A stretch of DNA of 64,000 bases. Source: Yersinia bercovieri ATCC 43970. Lineage in GTDB: Bacteria; Pseudomonadota; Gammaproteobacteria; Enterobacterales; Enterobacteriaceae. Made by a program: the position numbers and the translations under genes. Shown piece by piece: positions 30,700-40,164 of the stretch (position 1 is the first letter of the stretch; each line of letters begins with the position of its first letter). Location: positions 4,263,241 to 4,327,240 of the forward strand of contig NZ_CP054044.1 of the NCBI RefSeq assembly GCF_013282745.1, written 5' to 3'. The notes beneath the pieces were generated by a model. It was not told where the DNA came from and did not search any database. It saw only the letters and a program-made list of their open reading frames with translations.

Positions 30700-32400
30700 G
30701 TGCACCAGATATTTGAAATGCTACTGGCGGTGTTTGATCGCGCCGCGCTAATGCTAATTTGCCTGTTCTTCCTGACCCGCACCCGCCTGTTCCGTCAGTT
30801 GCTGCAAAAAGAGAAGCACACCCCGCTGGAACTGGCTGCCGTGACGGCAATTTTCTCACTATTCGCAATTTTCGGTACTTATTCCGGTATTAATGTCGAA
30901 GGTTCGTTGGTCAATGTCCGTGTTATTGCCGTCATGTCTGGCGGAATTCTCTTTGGCCCATGGGTCGGGATCATTACCGGATTGATCGCCGGATCTCACC
31001 GCTACTTAATTGATATTGATGGTATTACCTCAGTTCCCTGCCTGATTACCAGTATTATTGCTGGCCTGATGTCGGGCTATATCAATCTGAAAGTGAAGAA
31101 AGAGCGGCAATGGCGGGTCGGTATTTTAGCGGGCATGATTTGCGAATCACTGACCATGCTATTGGTGGTCATCTGGGCCAAACCGACAGCATTAGGCATC
31201 GATATTGTCTCTAAAATTGCCATTCCGATGATTTTAGGGGCGGTGTGTATCGGGCTGATTGTGCTGCTAGTGCAGAGTGTTGAGGATGAAAAAGAGGTGA
31301 TTGCGGCACGGCAGGCCAAACTCGCCCTGGATATCGCCAATAAAACCTTGCCCTATTTCCGCAATATTAATGGCGAATCCTTACGTAGCGTATGCGAAAT
31401 TATTCGCAACGATATCAAGGCGGATGCAGTCGCTATCACCGATACCCAGAATATTTTGGCTTATGTGGGAGTCGGGGTCGAAACCTACGATATCGGCTAT
31501 GAGATTATCAGTGATATTACCAAAGAGAGTATTCAGCGCGGTAAAATTACCATCCGCAATAACGATGAAGTTCACCGTACACCGCAAATTCACTCGCTGA
31601 TTATTATCCCGTTATGGGAAAAAGGTGAAGTCACCGGTTCGCTGAAAATCTATTACTGCCATGCCCATAAAATCACCTATTCGCTGAAAGTCATGGCGGT
31701 GGGTTTATCGCAGATTATCTCAACACAAATTGAGGTTTCCCGCATCGAGCAACTGCGTGAAATGGCGAATAAAGCGGAAATGCGCGCACTGCAAAGCAAA
31801 ATTAACCCGCACTTCTTATTTAATGCTTTGAATGCGATTTCGTCGTCAATCCGTATTAATCCAGACACCGCCCGTCAATTGATCATCAATTTATCTCGCT
31901 ACTTGCGCTATAACCTTGAGCTGAATGATGAGCAAATCGACATCCGCAAAGAACTCCATCAAATTCAGGACTATATCGCCATTGAGCAGGCCCGGTTCGG
32001 CAGCAAGTTGACCGTGATTTATGATATTGACGACGATATTGCGCTGAAAATCCCTAGCCTACTGATTCAACCTTTGGTGGAAAATGCCATTGTGCATGGC
32101 ATTCAGCCCTATCGTGGCAAAGGCGTGGTGGTCATTGCGGTCAAAGAGCATGGTGATCAAATTAAGATTTCAGTGAAAGATACCGGCAATGGTATTAATC
32201 CAGAAACCATTGAGCGCGTCGCTAATAATGAAATGCCGGGCAATAAAATCGGTTTACTGAATGTGCATCATCGGGTGAAATTACTCTATGGCGAGGGTTT
32301 ACAGATCCGCCGCATGGAACCGGGCACTGAAATCTCTTTTTATATCAGCAAAAATGGCGGCAAAATCCATGCAGAACCCAGCATTTCAGCCGGAGTTTAA
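30700..32400 (+). CDS. ypdA: LytS-type sensor histidine kinase YpdA (PyrS)
   Basis: 566 residues, GTG start. An N-terminal 5TM-LYT region (about 1-190) with [23 protein letters not shown]-like middle part. The LytS kinase core has the phosphorylated histidine in [17 protein letters not shown], and the ATPase domain carries [14 protein letters not shown]. Nearly collinear with E. coli YpdA, the membrane sensor of the YpdAB system that responds to extracellular pyruvate. The response regulator gene follows after 3 bases. Confidence 0.93.
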   Translation: MHQIFEMLLAVFDRAALMLICLFFLTRTRLFRQLLQKEKHTPLELAAVTAIFSLFAIFGTYSGINVEGSLVNVRVIAVMSGGILFGPWVGIITGLIAGSHRYLIDIDGITSVPCLITSIIAGLMSGYINLKVKKERQWRVGILAGMICESLTMLLVVIWAKPTALGIDIVSKIAIPMILGAVCIGLIVLLVQSVEDEKEVIAARQAKLALDIANKTLPYFRNINGESLRSVCEIIRNDIKADAVAITDTQNILAYVGVGVETYDIGYEIISDITKESIQRGKITIRNNDEVHRTPQIHSLIIIPLWEKGEVTGSLKIYYCHAHKITYSLKVMAVGLSQIISTQIEVSRIEQLREMANKAEMRALQSKINPHFLFNALNAISSSIRINPDTARQLIINLSRYLRYNLELNDEQIDIRKELHQIQDYIAIEQARFGSKLTVIYDIDDDIALKIPSLLIQPLVENAIVHGIQPYRGKGVVVIAVKEHGDQIKISVKDTGNGINPETIERVANNEMPGNKIGLLNVHHRVKLLYGEGLQIRRMEPGTEISFYISKNGGKIHAEPSISAGV

Positions 32401-32403
32401 CCC

Positions 32404-33144
32404 GTGAAAGCAATCATTGTTGAAGATGAGTTTCTGGCTCAGGAAGAGTTGAGCTACCTGATTCACCAGCACAGCCACATCACCATTGAGGCCACTTTTG
32501 ACGATGGGTTGGATGTGCTTAAATATCTGCAAAATCATCAGGTTGATGCTATTTTTCTCGATATTAATATCCCGTCACTAGATGGCGTATTACTGGCTCA
32601 GAACATTAGCAAATTTACCCATAAACCCTATATTATCTTTATCACCGCCTATAAAGAGCATGCGGTTGAAGCATTTGAGATTGAAGCATTCGACTATATT
32701 TTGAAGCCCTACCATGAGTCACGTATCGTCACCATGCTGCAAAAGTTGGAAGCACTGCATCAGCGTGATGGTCAAAATAGAGAGCAAACTAGCAGCCCCA
32801 CCCCCCGTGCAGCAGCGCATACCATCAATCTGATGAAAGACGAACGCATCATCGTCACTGACATCAATGATATCTACTATGCGGCGGCGCAGGAGAAGGT
32901 CACGCTGGTCTACACCCGCCGCGAAGAATTCATCATGCCGATGAATATCACTGAGTTTTGTAGCCGCTTGCCGGAGGAGTATTTCTTCCGCTGTCACCGC
33001 TCTTATTGCGTCAATTTAGCCAAAATCCGTGAAATCGTCCCTTGGTTTAACAACACTTACATCCTGCGGCTCAGTGAGTTGGACTTTGAAGTCCCGGTCA
33101 GCCGCAGCAAGATAAAAGAGTTTAGGCAACTGATGCGCCTTTAA
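32404..33144 (+). CDS. ypdB: LytTR response regulator YpdB (PyrR)
   Basis: 246 residues. Receiver domain 1-120 with phospho-acceptor aspartate D53 in AIFLDINIPSLDG. LytTR DNA-binding domain at about 140-245 (YFFRCHRSYCVNLAKIREI). Partner of YpdA. In E. coli it activates essentially one gene, yhjX. Here the yhjX homologue is the very next gene, with a two-part binding site right after the ypdB stop. Cotranscribed with ypdA. Confidence 0.93.
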   Translation: MKAIIVEDEFLAQEELSYLIHQHSHITIEATFDDGLDVLKYLQNHQVDAIFLDINIPSLDGVLLAQNISKFTHKPYIIFITAYKEHAVEAFEIEAFDYILKPYHESRIVTMLQKLEALHQRDGQNREQTSSPTPRAAAHTINLMKDERIIVTDINDIYYAAAQEKVTLVYTRREEFIMPMNITEFCSRLPEEYFFRCHRSYCVNLAKIREIVPWFNNTYILRLSELDFEVPVSRSKIKEFRQLMRL

Positions 33145-33145
33145 A

Positions 33146-33176
33146 TGCATTTCACTCCAGCTGGAGTGCAGCTCAT
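33146..33176 (+). promoter_or_regulatory. predicted YpdB binding site for yhjX
   Basis: TGCATTTCAC (33146-33155) and TGCAGCTCAT (33167-33176) are separated by exactly 11 bases. The E. coli YpdB site in front of yhjX is GGCATTTCAT-N11-GGCATTTCAT as I recall it. The copies match 8 and 7 of 10 positions. The site starts 2 bases after the ypdB stop. Confidence 0.65.
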
Positions 33177-33357
33177 TCCCCTTTCGATCTATAGCTATTA
33201 GCCCGCCCGTATACTGGTTTCATTCGGCGGGCTGATAACACCTCAACACAAGATTTCCGGTGCTCCATCAGCGCGTAACTTTTAGGCTTCCGACGCTATT
33301 TATCGCTATCAATAGCCATATTCGGGCCACATTGCATTGATGTTTAAGGAGTCCGGC

Positions 33358-34602
33358 ATGAGCAGTAAACCGGTAAATCGTTGGCTAATCGTTGTAGGTA
33401 CTATCATTGTTCAGATGGGTCTGGGCACAATCTATACTTGGAGCTTATTTAATCAGCCCTTGGGGGAGAAGTTCAGTTGGTCATTGGCGGCGGTAGCCAC
33501 CACCTTCTCTATCACCAGTTTCTCTCTGGCTATTGCGACACTCTTCGCTGGCCGCCTGCAAGAGCGTATTGGTATCCGCAAGCTGACACTGATTTCCGGC
33601 ATCATCCTCGGTTTGGGGTTGATTGCCAGCTCCTTTGCCACCTCGCTGGGGATGATCTATCTGCTGGCGGGGATTGTGGTTGGTTTTGCCGATGGCACCG
33701 CCTACATCACCACGCTGTCGAATCTGATTAAGTGGTTCCCGGAACGCAAGGGGCTGATTTCAGGTATCTCCGTCGGGGCATTTGGCACCGGTAGCCTGCT
33801 ATTTAAATATGTGAATGCCAGCTTAATTGCCAATCAGGGCGTGTCATTGGCATTCTTCTACTGGGGCATTATTGTGATGCTATTGGTTGGGGCCGGCTCT
33901 CTCCTGCTGCGGGAGAAAGTGGCCACGCCACCCGTTGCCAACAGCCAGCCAACCGCTAACGCGGGCCGTGATTTTAGTGTTGGTGAGATGCTGGCGGTCA
34001 AAGAGTCCTACTTCCTGTTTATCATCTTCTTCACCGCCTGTATGAGTGGCCTATATCTGATTGGTATCGTGAAAGACTTAGGTGTGCAACTGGCAGGGAT
34101 GGATTTAGCTACAGCGGCGAATACTGTTTCAGCTATCGCCATCTTTAACACCGCCGGACGAATTATTTTGGGGGCGCTATCAGATAAAGTGGGCCGCCTG
34201 CGGGTGATTAGTTTCACCTTGCTAGTCACCACCCTGGCGGTCTCCGTGTTGACCTTTGTGCCGCTAACTCACGCCCTATTCTTCCTGTGCGTTGGGGCCA
34301 TTGCTTTCTGTTTCGGCGGCAATATCACTGTGTTCCCCGCCATCGTCGGCGACTTCTTTGGCCTGAAAAACCACAGCAAAAACTACGGGGTCATCTATCA
34401 GGGCTTTGGTTTGGGCGCATTGGCAGGTTCATTTATTGCCGCGCGGCTGGGGGGATATCACGCCACCTTTATCGTCATCGCGGTGCTATCAGTGCTCTCC
34501 TTGCTGCTGACTCTCATTATCAAGCCACCAAAAGGTGCCGCCACCGAGGCAGAAAGCACTATTCCCGCCCCTGCCGGCCCCACCGCCAGTAGCCATGCTT
34601 GA
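33358..34602 (+). CDS. yhjX: YhjX-like MFS transporter
   Basis: 414 residues, 12 membrane segments, oxalate/formate-antiporter branch of the MFS. Closely follows E. coli YhjX: GTIYTWSLFNQPL, LQERIGIRKLTLISGI, LSNLIKWFPERKGLISG, FTACMSGLYLIGIVKD and KNYGVIYQGFGLGALAGS. YhjX is linked to pyruvate or related acid transport through its control by YpdAB. The ATG at 33358 follows AAGGAG at 6 bases; the TTG at 33337 is rejected. Direct linkage to ypdAB differs from E. coli, where the genes are far apart. Confidence 0.9.
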   Translation: MSSKPVNRWLIVVGTIIVQMGLGTIYTWSLFNQPLGEKFSWSLAAVATTFSITSFSLAIATLFAGRLQERIGIRKLTLISGIILGLGLIASSFATSLGMIYLLAGIVVGFADGTAYITTLSNLIKWFPERKGLISGISVGAFGTGSLLFKYVNASLIANQGVSLAFFYWGIIVMLLVGAGSLLLREKVATPPVANSQPTANAGRDFSVGEMLAVKESYFLFIIFFTACMSGLYLIGIVKDLGVQLAGMDLATAANTVSAIAIFNTAGRIILGALSDKVGRLRVISFTLLVTTLAVSVLTFVPLTHALFFLCVGAIAFCFGGNITVFPAIVGDFFGLKNHSKNYGVIYQGFGLGALAGSFIAARLGGYHATFIVIAVLSVLSLLLTLIIKPPKGAATEAESTIPAPAGPTASSHA

Positions 34603-34627
34603 TAATCATTGACTGAAAAGGCCCTCA

Positions 34628-34948
34628 TCACGAGTACAACTCAGCCAGAGTGTGCAAGGTATGGGGGTCTTTTTGTACCATTCTAATCAGCAAAATAGCC
34701 TGCTTATTTGGCTTAGCGCGGCCTTGCTCCCAGTTCTGGTAGGTTGCAGTTCCCGCCTGTAAATAGTGAGCAAACAGCGCTTGTGAAATATTCAAAGTCT
34801 CGCGAATGTGACGTAGCTCCTCAGAGGTCAGTGTTAGGCTACTTTCAGTTGAGACCTTGTGCGTTTTCAGTGTTTTTTTACCCGTATTGGCCTCTTCCCA
34901 TGCATCCATTCCCTCAACCAACTCTGAAAATAAATCTCTTTTTTCCAT
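34628..34948 (-). CDS. HigA-like XRE antitoxin
   Basis: 106 residues. The C-terminal half is an XRE helix-turn-helix: TSEELRHIRETLNISQALFAHYLQAG and TATYQNWEQGRAKPNKQA (a NadS/HigA pattern). The N-terminal ~35 residues are charged and likely flexible. Second gene after a RelE-type toxin, 18 bases apart, the toxin-first order of higBA modules. It should neutralise the toxin and repress the operon. Convergent with yhjX, 25 bases between stops. Confidence 0.82.
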   Translation of the reverse strand: MEKRDLFSELVEGMDAWEEANTGKKTLKTHKVSTESSLTLTSEELRHIRETLNISQALFAHYLQAGTATYQNWEQGRAKPNKQAILLIRMVQKDPHTLHTLAELYS

Positions 34949-34966
34949 ATATTACCTCGATAGATA

Positions 34967-35299
34967 TCATTCAGATTTACGGCATTTAAGAAGATTACTA
35001 AGTATTTTCCGTTGTGCATTGGTTAAATCAGACATCTCACCTTTGCTATAAATGGCGAAGAGTAAAAATTGAAAACGCTCTACCCACCAATAATAAATGA
35101 CTCTGACACCGCCACGTTTGCCTTTACCCGCTTTTGCATCACTGAATCGCATTTTGCGCAAACCGCCGGTCTGTTGGATAACATCCCCAGCAGTTGGATT
35201 ATTCATTAACGTAATCTGCAAAGTTCTATATTCATCGTCCGATAAATAGCCCACTCTAAAGCGCTCGAATGGCGGTAGTTCTATAAATACAGCATCCAT
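34967..35299 (-). CDS. RelE/HigB-type toxin
   Basis: About 110 residues from the ATG at 35299, preceded by AGGAG at 6 bases. The frame extends to 35320 but has no site there. RelE superfamily, HigB2-like: FIELPPFERFRVGYLSDDEYRTLQ, GGLRKMRFSDAKAGKGKRGG and VRVIYYWWVERFQFLLFAIYSKGEMSDL. Such toxins cleave mRNA on the ribosome. Pairs with the downstream XRE antitoxin. Confidence 0.85.
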   Translation of the reverse strand: MDAVFIELPPFERFRVGYLSDDEYRTLQITLMNNPTAGDVIQQTGGLRKMRFSDAKAGKGKRGGVRVIYYWWVERFQFLLFAIYSKGEMSDLTNAQRKILSNLLKCRKSE

Positions 35300-35426
35300 T
35301 CTATCTCCTCGTCTATCCATAACCTTTCACATGACTATGCTCAACTTGAGTATAGTTTAAGTCGGCGGCATAAAAAAGCAGAGCCTTAGCTCTGCTTGAG
35401 GTTATTGACAAAGTGCCAGCGGCGGA

Positions 35427-35522
35427 GAGGGCAGGTAGATCGTAAAGACGCCGTAAATCCATCCATGGAGGCTCGAACCGCGCCCTCCCTGGCGCGGACG
35501 CTTTACTCTTCTATCTGCCCTC
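35427..35522. repeat. 96-bp palindromic repeat element
   Basis: Outer arms GAGGGCAG...GTAAAG and CTTTAC...CTGCCCTC pair almost along their full length. An inner hairpin CCGCGCC-CTCCCT-GGCGCGG (35478-35497) is nested inside. The middle carries AAATCCATCCATGGAGGCTC. It has the look of a nonautonomous palindromic repeat such as those scattered through Yersinia genomes. No coding frame. Confidence 0.65.
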
Positions 35523-35605
35523 ACCTCTTGAGATCGAGTCGTCGAGATTTGTTATCAGTCTGAAGCAGATCCAAAGCTTTGCTTGCTTCAACGGGTAACA
35601 CGAAA

Positions 35606-35760
35606 GCTAACACCCCTGCGGCTTCAAGGACAAAAGATACCCAAAGTCATTGGAGTTGCAGGTAGGCAGCAAGCGAACGCATCCCGATGAGCTGACCCAA
35701 GTCAGTGATTCGGGTAAGCGAGCGTAGCTAATACCCCTGCGGCTTCAAGGACGAAGGGTA
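35606..35760. repeat. dispersed repeat overlapping the end of glk
   Basis: The 20-mer ACCCCTGCGGCTTCAAGGAC occurs at 35612-35631 and again at 35733-35752, 121 bases apart. Extended copies AGCTAA[C/T]A... match over 27 bases with one mismatch. Between them lies a sequence typical of Yersinia intergenic repeats (GGTAGGCAGCAAGCGAACGC). The right copy contains the glk stop codon. Confidence 0.65.
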
Positions 35761-36716
35761 TGACCTAGCGTCTGGCGCAGATAAGCCCCCGCCCCCAATA
35801 ATCCCGGCTGCTGATGGGTAATCATATAAACCGGAATGTCATGCAGGAAATCTTTGAAGCGGCCTTTATCTTCAAAAGCACCACGGAAACCGGAGGCTTT
35901 AAAGAACTCCATAAAGCGCGGCACGATACCGCCCGCGATATATACGCCGCCAAAGGTGCTGAGATTCAACGCCAAATTGCCGCCAAAACGCCCCATGATG
36001 ACGCAGAACAGCGACAATGCGCGGCGACAGTCAGTGCAGCTATCCGCCAGCGCCCGCTCTGTCACATCTTTCGGTGCCAGATTCTCTGGCAGGCGGGCAT
36101 CAGAGATAACGATCGCCCGATAGAGATTAACCAACCCCGGCCCAGAGAGTACCCGCTCGGCAGAGACATGGCCCAGTTCCTGACGCAATACTGCCAGGAT
36201 CCGGTCCTCTTCTTCGCTATTTGGCGCGAAATCGACATGCCCGCCCTCACCCGGCAGGCTTATCCAGCGGCGATCGACATTAACTAAATGCGCCACCCCC
36301 AACCCAGTACCTGCACCATACACTGCTATCGGTTTACCCGGCTGGGGTGCAGTACCGCCAAATTGCAGCACATCTTGCTCGGACAGCACCGGGATTGCCA
36401 TCGATACCGCGGTGAAATCATTGATCACTTCTAAATGATTCAGCCCCAAATTCTGCTTCATGGCGGCAATCGAAAATGCCCAAGTATGGTTGGTCATCGC
36501 CACCCAATCGTCAGTAATCGGGCAAGCAATGGCGATACAGGCATCGGTTATCGTCGCGGTATGCTCTGACAAGTATTGCCGGATAACATCTTCCAAACTG
36601 TCGTATTCCAGCCCTGAATATGTTTTTGCTTGTGATATTTCGCCCGTCGCCACAGCGCAAAGCGCCAAACGGGCATTAGTGCCGCCAACGTCACCCACCA
36701 GGGCATAGCTCGTCAT
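35745..36716 (-). CDS. glk: glucokinase
   Basis: 323 residues. Phosphate-binding motif [14 protein letters not shown] at the N terminus, ADP motif [14 protein letters not shown], and the catalytic-site [10 protein letters not shown] and NDFTAVSMA. Phosphorylates cytoplasmic glucose to glucose-6-phosphate. The protein matches E. coli Glk to the end of LRQTLGH. The last few codons and the TGA lie inside the dispersed repeat, so the C terminus is repeat-derived. No sign of inactivation. Confidence 0.94.
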   Translation of the reverse strand: MTSYALVGDVGGTNARLALCAVATGEISQAKTYSGLEYDSLEDVIRQYLSEHTATITDACIAIACPITDDWVAMTNHTWAFSIAAMKQNLGLNHLEVINDFTAVSMAIPVLSEQDVLQFGGTAPQPGKPIAVYGAGTGLGVAHLVNVDRRWISLPGEGGHVDFAPNSEEEDRILAVLRQELGHVSAERVLSGPGLVNLYRAIVISDARLPENLAPKDVTERALADSCTDCRRALSLFCVIMGRFGGNLALNLSTFGGVYIAGGIVPRFMEFFKASGFRGAFEDKGRFKDFLHDIPVYMITHQQPGLLGAGAYLRQTLGHTLRP

Positions 36717-36884
36717 CAGAAACTTCTCCGTTACAGGGATGCTTAACTTCTACTTTTACCACTGTAAAATTAGGTTGGAGAAACAACAATCTCAAAGCTG
36801 TAAACCCTTTCGCTTTGCGATGACGATCACATAAAAACGTTTCAGCCACGGCAAAATACCGCTGCTGAAGGGGAAAAAAGGTGA

Positions 36885-37367
36885 TTAACGCTCAGATGTG
36901 TCTTGACCTTTTTCTGCTGCGGGAGCCAACATCGCAGGCTGGCGGGCACGGATAATTCGCATCCGTAAACCGTCATAGGCCCAGTTATAGCAAATGGTGT
37001 AAGGCAGGAAGAACAGGAAGAAACCGATCTCCAACATAAATGCCTGTAGCAACGAAACACCCAATATATAAGCCGCAATCGGCAAGCCAATCAGGATAAA
37101 GCCACTTTCAAAGCCCAGGGCATGGAGCGCTCGCACCCCCAGGGTTTTGGCGACCCGACTGACGGGCCAGAAGTAGTCGAACAAACTGTTGTAAACAATA
37201 TTCCACAGCATCGCCACGGAAGAGAGCATGATGGTCAAGGTTCCCATTTGCAGTATTGAACGATCCAACAGCCATGCCCCAACCGGGGCACAAATCGCGA
37301 TGGCGATCACTTCAAAACCAATAGCATGGATAAACCGTTCAGAGAGAGATTTGTGATGAACTTGCAT
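36885..37367 (-). CDS. PACE-family efflux protein (AceI-like)
   Basis: 160 residues made of two tandem bacterial transmembrane pair units, four helices. Each half has the motif RFIHAIGFEVIAIAICAP (first) and RALHALGFESGFILIGLP (second), and W/N-rich loops FDYFWP and CYNWAYD. PACE proteins export biocides such as chlorhexidine or short diamines. The acidic residue in GFEVIA matches the essential glutamate of AceI. Divergent from a LysR regulator that probably controls it. Confidence 0.88.
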   Translation of the reverse strand: MQVHHKSLSERFIHAIGFEVIAIAICAPVGAWLLDRSILQMGTLTIMLSSVAMLWNIVYNSLFDYFWPVSRVAKTLGVRALHALGFESGFILIGLPIAAYILGVSLLQAFMLEIGFFLFFLPYTICYNWAYDGLRMRIIRARQPAMLAPAAEKGQDTSER

Positions 37368-37468
37368 AAAACACCTATTTAATTAACTGATAACTGATTA
37401 TCGAGGGTGATTATCATCGTTTTTTAAGATAGATTGAAATTAGAACCCATCGATAAAATAGATAGTTT

Positions 37469-38335
37469 ATGCACTATTCTCCTGAAGCTTTGATTGCCTT
37501 TGTTGAAGCCGCCGCACTCGGCTCGTTTTCGGCCGCCGCCCGTAAGCTACGCAAAAGTCAGTCGACGATCAGCACCGCCATCGCCAATCTGGAGGCAGAT
37601 CTGGGGTTGACGCTATTTGATAGGCAGGCGCGTCAGCCAGTGCTGACGGATCATGGCCGCCGAGTGCTGTCCCACGTGCAAGAGATTCTGGCCGCCAGCG
37701 AACGGCTGGATTCGCTATCAATTCGTCTGGCAGGCCAGGTTGAAACCCGCCTGACCTTTGTGCTCTCCGACACCTACCAGCCGACACATCATGAAGATCT
37801 GCTGCGCCGTTTTGAGCAGCGCTACCCTGATATCGAATTTGAGTGCCTGATCGCCGAAGATGCCGACGTGATTGATCTATTACAGCTCAGACGCGCGCAC
37901 ATTGGTGTGGTGGAGGTGCAAAACAGCTATCCGCCGGACATTGCGGCTCGCCGCTTATCCGCTCAAACTGAAATGGCGATATTTGTGCAAGCTGATCACC
38001 CGCTGGCACAGCTGCCCCAGGTTCACCGTGAGCAGTTGGCCACCACCCGCCAACTCTGCCTCAACACCTACAATCGCACTGAACGCAATCAGCCACAGGG
38101 ATTAATCTGGTCGGCCCCCAGTTATTTAATGTTGCTGGAAATGGCTGAGCAGGGCTTCGGTTGGGCTATTTTGCCTCGCTGGTTGGTTGAGCAATACAGC
38201 CACAGAAAACTGGTGGCATTATCGACCCTTGGTTGGCCAAAAATGATCTCTATTGATGCCGTTTGGTCGAAAAAAAGCCCACCCGGCCCGGCAGGCTATT
38301 GGTTGTTGGAGCAGTTAACCGGTGATATCAGATAG
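37469..38335 (+). CDS. LysR-type regulator of the PACE gene
   Basis: 288 residues. N-terminal LysR helix-turn-helix (LIAFVEAAALGSFSAAARKLRKSQSTISTAI, given in parts) and a C-terminal substrate-binding domain from about 90. Divergent from the PACE efflux gene with 101 bases between starts, the classical LysR activator layout and the one seen for aceR-aceI. The intergenic DNA repeats TGATTATC/GTGATTATC, a possible binding region. Inducer unknown. Confidence 0.82.
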   Translation: MHYSPEALIAFVEAAALGSFSAAARKLRKSQSTISTAIANLEADLGLTLFDRQARQPVLTDHGRRVLSHVQEILAASERLDSLSIRLAGQVETRLTFVLSDTYQPTHHEDLLRRFEQRYPDIEFECLIAEDADVIDLLQLRRAHIGVVEVQNSYPPDIAARRLSAQTEMAIFVQADHPLAQLPQVHREQLATTRQLCLNTYNRTERNQPQGLIWSAPSYLMLLEMAEQGFGWAILPRWLVEQYSHRKLVALSTLGWPKMISIDAVWSKKSPPGPAGYWLLEQLTGDIR

Positions 38336-38503
38336 CCCCATTCCGAGCCGCAAGCACTTTGATTAGCTAACAGCGTCATCATTTACTGCCCTCCCTATTC
38401 TGGGGCGCAGCACTGCTGATCAACTCTGTGATCCTGCCAACTTCATCAATGAGTGAAAGCGCATACACTAAAGTGTCATTTACTCTCTTCAATCAGGGGC
38501 ATC

Positions 38504-39493
38504 ATGGTCTATCAAGCAGCGTCCTCCCGCTATCAGGAGATGAAGTATCATCGTTGTGGTCGTAGTGGGCTAATGCTCCCCGCCATCTCTCTGGGCCTGT
38601 GGCATAACTTTGGTGACAGCACGCTGTACGAAAATAGCCGTAATCTCATTCACCGTGCTTTTGATAGTGGCATCACTCATTTCGACTTAGCGAATAACTA
38701 TGGCCCACCTCCCGGCTCTGCTGAGCTGAACTTTGGTCGAATCCTACAGCAGGATCTGCGCCCTTATCGTGATCAGTTGATTATCTCCTCCAAAGCGGGT
38801 TACACCATGTGGCCCGGCCCTTACGGTGACTGGGGTTCGAAGAAATATCTGGTCGCTAGCATCAATCAGAGCTTACAACGTATGGGGCTGGATTATGTTG
38901 ATATCTTCTATCATCACCGTCCCGACCCTAATACCCCATTGGAAGAGACCATGGCCGCCTTAGATCTGCTGGTGCGCCAGGGGAAAGCACTCTATATCGG
39001 CTTGTCTAACTATCCTGCTGAGCAAGCGCGTCAGGCATTTGAGATTCTGGCGGATCTGGGTACACCTTGTCTGATCCACCAACCTAAATACTCCCTGTTT
39101 GAACGCTGGATTGAAGCCGATCTGCAAAATGTGCTGGACGAATACGGCGTGGGGTCGATAGCCTTCTCCCCACTGGCTGGCGGGTTATTGACGGATCGCT
39201 ATTTAGCGGGTATCCCGCAGGACTCTCGGGCCGCCAGCAACAGTAAATTCCTTAATCCTGAGCAGCTTACGGCAGAAAAACTGACTAAAGTTCGTCGACT
39301 CAATGAGCTGGCGCTTGCCCGTGGGCAGAAACTGTCGCAGATGTCTTTAGCCTGGGTATTACGTGATGGGCGGGTGACCTCAGCACTAATTGGTGCCAGC
39401 AAAACCAGCCAGATTGATGACGCCATGGGGATGTTGGCGAATAGTGAATTCAGCGCTGAAGAGATCAGCATAATCGAAGCCATTTTGGTGTAA
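38504..39493 (+). CDS. aldo/keto reductase YghZ-like
   Basis: About 329 residues from the ATG at 38504, behind AGGGG. Aldo/keto reductase TIM barrel of the YghZ/Kv-beta branch. The catalytic tetrad is visible: D in HFDLANNYG, the Y of the same motif, K in IISSKAGY and H in IFYHHRPD. The NADPH motif LIGASKTSQIDD is near the end. E. coli YghZ (Gpr) reduces methylglyoxal. It is somewhat shorter at the C terminus than E. coli YghZ. Single-gene unit. Confidence 0.85.
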   Translation: MVYQAASSRYQEMKYHRCGRSGLMLPAISLGLWHNFGDSTLYENSRNLIHRAFDSGITHFDLANNYGPPPGSAELNFGRILQQDLRPYRDQLIISSKAGYTMWPGPYGDWGSKKYLVASINQSLQRMGLDYVDIFYHHRPDPNTPLEETMAALDLLVRQGKALYIGLSNYPAEQARQAFEILADLGTPCLIHQPKYSLFERWIEADLQNVLDEYGVGSIAFSPLAGGLLTDRYLAGIPQDSRAASNSKFLNPEQLTAEKLTKVRRLNELALARGQKLSQMSLAWVLRDGRVTSALIGASKTSQIDDAMGMLANSEFSAEEISIIEAILV

Positions 39494-39665
39494 ACGCTCT
39501 CTTTTTAAAACATTGGCAGGGGTACTCACGACCCCTGCTCCATTCGCCCCCATCACTCCCACAGATAAATCCTAAATATATATTTTACAGTTTTATCCGA
39601 ATCCCAGAGGTTGGCGAACTGTTTAAGATAACGTCATAGCCAATAAGGCCTAGTAAGGATCAATC

Positions 39666-40118
39666 ATGTTAAAAGTGGCCGCGTTTCAATCGACAATGCT
39701 GAAACTGAGTGTCGTAAGACCAAGAAGGGTAAAACCGCTGTTGCTGATAACCATATTAGCCTGGCTACCACTCATTCCGATGGCTAATGCTGAGAGCATT
39801 GAGTTATTACCCAGTGTCACTTTAAACATTGGCGAGCAAGATCGCAGCGGTAACTATTGGGATGGTTATGACTGGCGTGACCGCCAATGGTGGCATGATC
39901 ATCAAGGGCGGGATTTAGGCGAACGTAACCGCCATGGACACTACTGGGATGGACATCGCTGGCAAGGTAGAGACTGGTGGAAGAAGAACTACTATTACCG
40001 TGAAGGGCGCTACTGGAAATACGATAAGCACTATGACAAACACGGTAAAAAACATTATCAAGGTAAAAAACATCATCAGGGTAAAGGCCATGGCCACGGT
40101 CATCACGGCGATGATTAA
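39666..40118 (+). CDS. ypeC: YpeC-like DUF2502 periplasmic protein
   Basis: 150 residues. Signal peptide with cleavage expected after ANA, about residue 42, if the first ATG is used. That ATG has AAGGA at 6 bases; a later ATG at codon 11 would give a normal-length signal. The mature part matches YpeC (SIELLPSVTLNIGEQDRSGNYWDG) and then becomes a W/Y/H/K/G-rich tail with an imperfect (H/Y)-GKKHxQGK repeat ending HGHGHHGDD. Such a His-rich tail may bind metal. It lies next to mntH as in E. coli. Confidence 0.82.
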   Translation: MLKVAAFQSTMLKLSVVRPRRVKPLLLITILAWLPLIPMANAESIELLPSVTLNIGEQDRSGNYWDGYDWRDRQWWHDHQGRDLGERNRHGHYWDGHRWQGRDWWKKNYYYREGRYWKYDKHYDKHGKKHYQGKKHHQGKGHGHGHHGDD

Positions 40119-40164
40119 CTAAAGGGGCGCTGGCGCGTTGTTGCCCCCCGCCAGCTTCCAGAGG

